A program made the translations under genes and the position numbers. Of a stretch of 64,000 nt of DNA, positions 61,901-64,000 are shown in pieces (position 1 is the first letter of the stretch; each line of letters begins with the position of its first letter). This DNA is from Tetmemena sp. SeJ-2015 (lineage: Eukaryota > Ciliophora > Spirotrichea > Sporadotrichida > Oxytrichidae), in contig JAJKFJ010022898.1 in assembly GCA_027382625.1 (NCBI GenBank), positions 1 to 64,000 of the forward strand, written 5' to 3'. The notes under the pieces were generated by a model. That model was given only the letters and a program-made list of their open reading frames with translations. It was not told where the DNA came from and searched no databases.

Positions 61901-62403
61901 TCAGACCCCTGAGTACAGACTGAACAACAAGTAGAAGCCTTTCCAATCTATCTTCAATCTGGCTTGCTTCTAGTGCAGTGAGGAATTGGAAAACTAGAAC
62001 GCATTGATTGATAGAGAGATAGACTTGATAGCTGATGCCTTGAAGTTCAACATGAACATCTACTGGGAAAGGCTTGGCTCTAAGCTCCAGCAGAAACAAA
62101 TTTTACAGAGACTCTCCTCTAATTAAATTAGATCTATTTCTTATTATGAGACAGGCGATGAGTCTAAAGAAATTTGGAGTTTATAACATTCAGGCCTCCT
62201 ACGCATCTGATGATGGATTGGACTTTAACAATTACTTCAAGGCATGCCCATAGGAACATTTATTTCAAGTGTATTTCTATACATAATAAAGGCAGTTTGA
62301 AAAAGCTGAAATGTAGAAGACTTACGTTAAAAGACAATCCTATAGACTAATAACCCCTAACCAATTATATTAGAAAGAACCGGACACAAGAAGTAGAAAA
62401 TGA
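58925..62403 (+). CDS. Gln-rich protein with homeodomain-like helix motif (precursor span)
   Basis: Starts MSLSTNEPPIRNRPQNYPIQ and ends RLITPNQLYQKEPDTRSRK at TGA 62,401-62,403. Coding blocks, separated by AT-rich inserts and frame changes, lie at about 58.93-59.10, 59.16-59.54, 59.61-60.13, 60.32-60.58, 60.62-60.80, 60.83-61.37, 61.46-61.62 and 61.63-62.40 kb. Composition is polar and Gln/Asn/Ser-rich. At about 59.87-59.93 kb the segment VNEVYKWGWDQRNKILKRLK resembles a basic recognition helix of homeodomain-like DNA-binding domains. A Gln-rich predicted coiled coil follows at 61.6-61.8 kb and a short Cys pair (ACFQCSEE) at about 61.97 kb. A nuclear DNA-binding role is only a suggestion. 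IES ends were not all resolved, and the frame change near 59.33 kb has no clear pointer. Confidence 0.6.
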
Positions 62404-62539
62404 AGGCAAATAAACAAGCAGCAATTATGAGCAACTTCCAACAGTGGGAAAGAAATATATAACAACAAATGCAACAATAGCGGTAACTTATAGCTTAGTG
62501 ATTTTCCTAAAAGGGACTAGGAGCTATAATCCTGTCTCT

Positions 62540-64000
62540 TTTTAGTTTAAAATTTCCTGAATTATTATATATGTAATATAATGAATCTAGTTCACAAGGC
62601 TCAATATAAAAGGTAATCGGAGAAGTAAAATTCTCCAGATCTAATCTATTTTCAACTTCAACGCTCTCTAGCTCACTTCCCTTTCTCAAGTCTATCTTAG
62701 GAAATTATTGAATCCATTTTTTATAATGTATTTGAGGAATAAGAAGCAGGCATTTTGAGGCTCTGAAAGTTGATCATATATAAAGACATACTTAAACAAA
62801 TGGTAACTCAAACAAATAACATATAATGATTCATTTCTGATGATGAATTAAATTTGGTAACTCCCTCTTCCCCTATTCTCCCTATCTACTCTAATTTATT
62901 AGCTTTAAAAATTTTAAAATTCATCTTAGTCCCTCCCTTTCTATGCTCTTAATTGGTAATTTATTTGCAAAATGAAAAGTATTCTTATTAAATAACTGAA
63001 ACTATACTTAACAAGCAAATTTTGTTGACAGCGCTTACTCGATCCTTTCTTCATAATTACTACCATAAATATACACACAGGCTGAACTGAATTTGCTATT
63101 TGGAGTTGGATTATCTATCTATCGAACTTTCATAGGAATATTGTGCATCAAATGTTCTGGCTTGGATTCGAGGCAGTAGCAATAAAACGAATATAAATGT
63201 TGAGAGCATTGATCTTAGAAAATATCGGGCCTTTGGGAGAGCCAAAGTTTTTGAGCAACTCAGAGTTGATGTTCTTTGTTTTCTCATAGTCACTGAGAAT
63301 ATTCATATACCATAAGTATACTTTTAGAATATTGGTAATTCTGCCATTCTTAGCTGACTGCGAATAATTCTGACTGGCATCTGTTTGTCCCATCGCGTAG
63401 CTGTTGTCACTATTCTAGGTTCCTCCGTTGTGTGTAAAAATAAGCTTCATAATTGGTGCATATTACAGTTGAGTTGAGCGCCATTAAACTTACTAAGCAG
63501 CTGTGCATTATTGTTATTGATTATTTTCACGCCCTTCACTATCTAGCTTTTCTTGGAGGTGTCTGAGCTGGTGGGATCAACTTTCCTGTATGAGTTTTGA
63601 CTTCCCTGACTAGGTTGATTCTTAGCATTGGTGAGGAGACCATGGCTGGGGCGCCTGAGCCTGAAGGTTGATAGGCGACTGAGTGGCTACTGTTAGAATT
63701 CAAGGAGCTCTTGAGGTGGTTGCTACTCACATTTTTCAAGAGAGTGCTATAGCCTTCCTTCGACTGGCCAGTTGAATTTACATTCACAAACTAGAGAGAT
63801 GGTGAAGCTCCATATTAATTAGTAACACTTAACTACTCAAAGATACATCTAATGTTAATAAATTAGTTCCATTAGTGTTCTTGTCGAAGTGGAAAATCTT
63901 GCCTGGACTCTTCGTTTGGTCTCTAGACATCTTCAGTCCATTGGGAGTACTACTGTTCTATGAGGAGCCTGTGCCATTCCCATTCACATCTAGTGTGCGC
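62540..64000 (-). CDS. Asn/Ser-rich protein, 3' part (runs off the window)
   Basis: Minus-strand coding blocks: from the window end to about 63,865 (NGNGTGSSQNSSTPNGLKMS, SPGKIFHFDKNTNGTN); 63,815-63,540 (QYGASPSLQFVNVNSTGQSK, SSLNSNSSHSVAYQPSGSG); about 63,440-63,150 (SDNSYAMGQTDASQNYSQSA, SELLKNFGSPKGPIFSKINA); and about 62,770-62,575 (WIQQFPKIDLRKGSELESVE, NFTSPITFYIEPCELDS). The first two join in frame if one copy of ACTAAT is kept. Low-complexity Asn/Ser/Gly content dominates the 5' part; no domain recognised. Whether the 62.6-kb block belongs to this gene or is a separate short gene is unclear. It is convergent with the Gln-rich gene on the plus strand. Confidence 0.5.

Overview
This window reads as germline (micronuclear) DNA of a spirotrich ciliate of the Oxytricha/Stylonychia/Tetmemena type. 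Three observations support this. (1) Protein-like frames run through many TAA and TAG codons and end only at TGA, so TAA/TAG read as Gln. (2) Coding stretches are cut into short segments (MDSs) by AT-rich inserts (IESs, about 27 bp to 1.8 kb). Each insert is flanked by a 2-10 bp direct repeat (pointer), and removing the insert plus one repeat copy restores the frame. (3) Few GT-AG introns are needed. The species cannot be named from sequence alone, and all gene coordinates are precursor spans including IESs.

Left three quarters (about 2.1-48.3 kb): a head-to-tail array of five paralogous genes on the + strand. Each encodes a large protein with a long unidentified N-terminal and central region, a WWE domain and a C-terminal PARP catalytic domain. 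The four downstream copies (A 12,867-20,336; B 21,394-30,130; C 30,895-39,100; D 39,864-48,279) share unit length, start context, IES positions, one intron position and the stop region. The first copy (unit 0, about 2,101-12,341) is older and diverged. It is also scrambled: a 123-bp MDS at 4,798-4,920 lies upstream of the segments it must follow, and it is joined by pointers AAAAGTAT and ATTCCCT. Copies A-D have that region in linear order. The catalytic triad is H-Y-I (H-Y-V in unit 0), so mono-ADP-ribosyl transfer is inferred.

Mobile elements lie in the IESs of the array: a 1.73-kb TIR element in unit 0, two 583-bp TIR elements with GC-rich cores (copies B and C), a 502-bp TIR element with a tRNA-like core (copy C), a partial relative (copy B), and a 0.4-kb dispersed repeat (copies A and B). 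No insertion into an MDS was seen.

Right quarter (about 48.8-64 kb): ordinary, more GC-rich genes with short IESs. They are a small ORF; a minus-strand secreted Cys-rich protein; a divergently transcribed ciliary transition-zone protein of the RPGRIP1L type extended by EF-hand repeats; a calcyphosin-like EF-hand protein; a Gln-rich protein with a homeodomain-like motif; and the distal part of an Asn/Ser-rich minus-strand gene that runs off the window.

Limits: translations and pointers were read by eye; MDS ends are exact only where a pointer is given. Several one-base indels in homopolymers of copies A-C could be decay or consensus errors.
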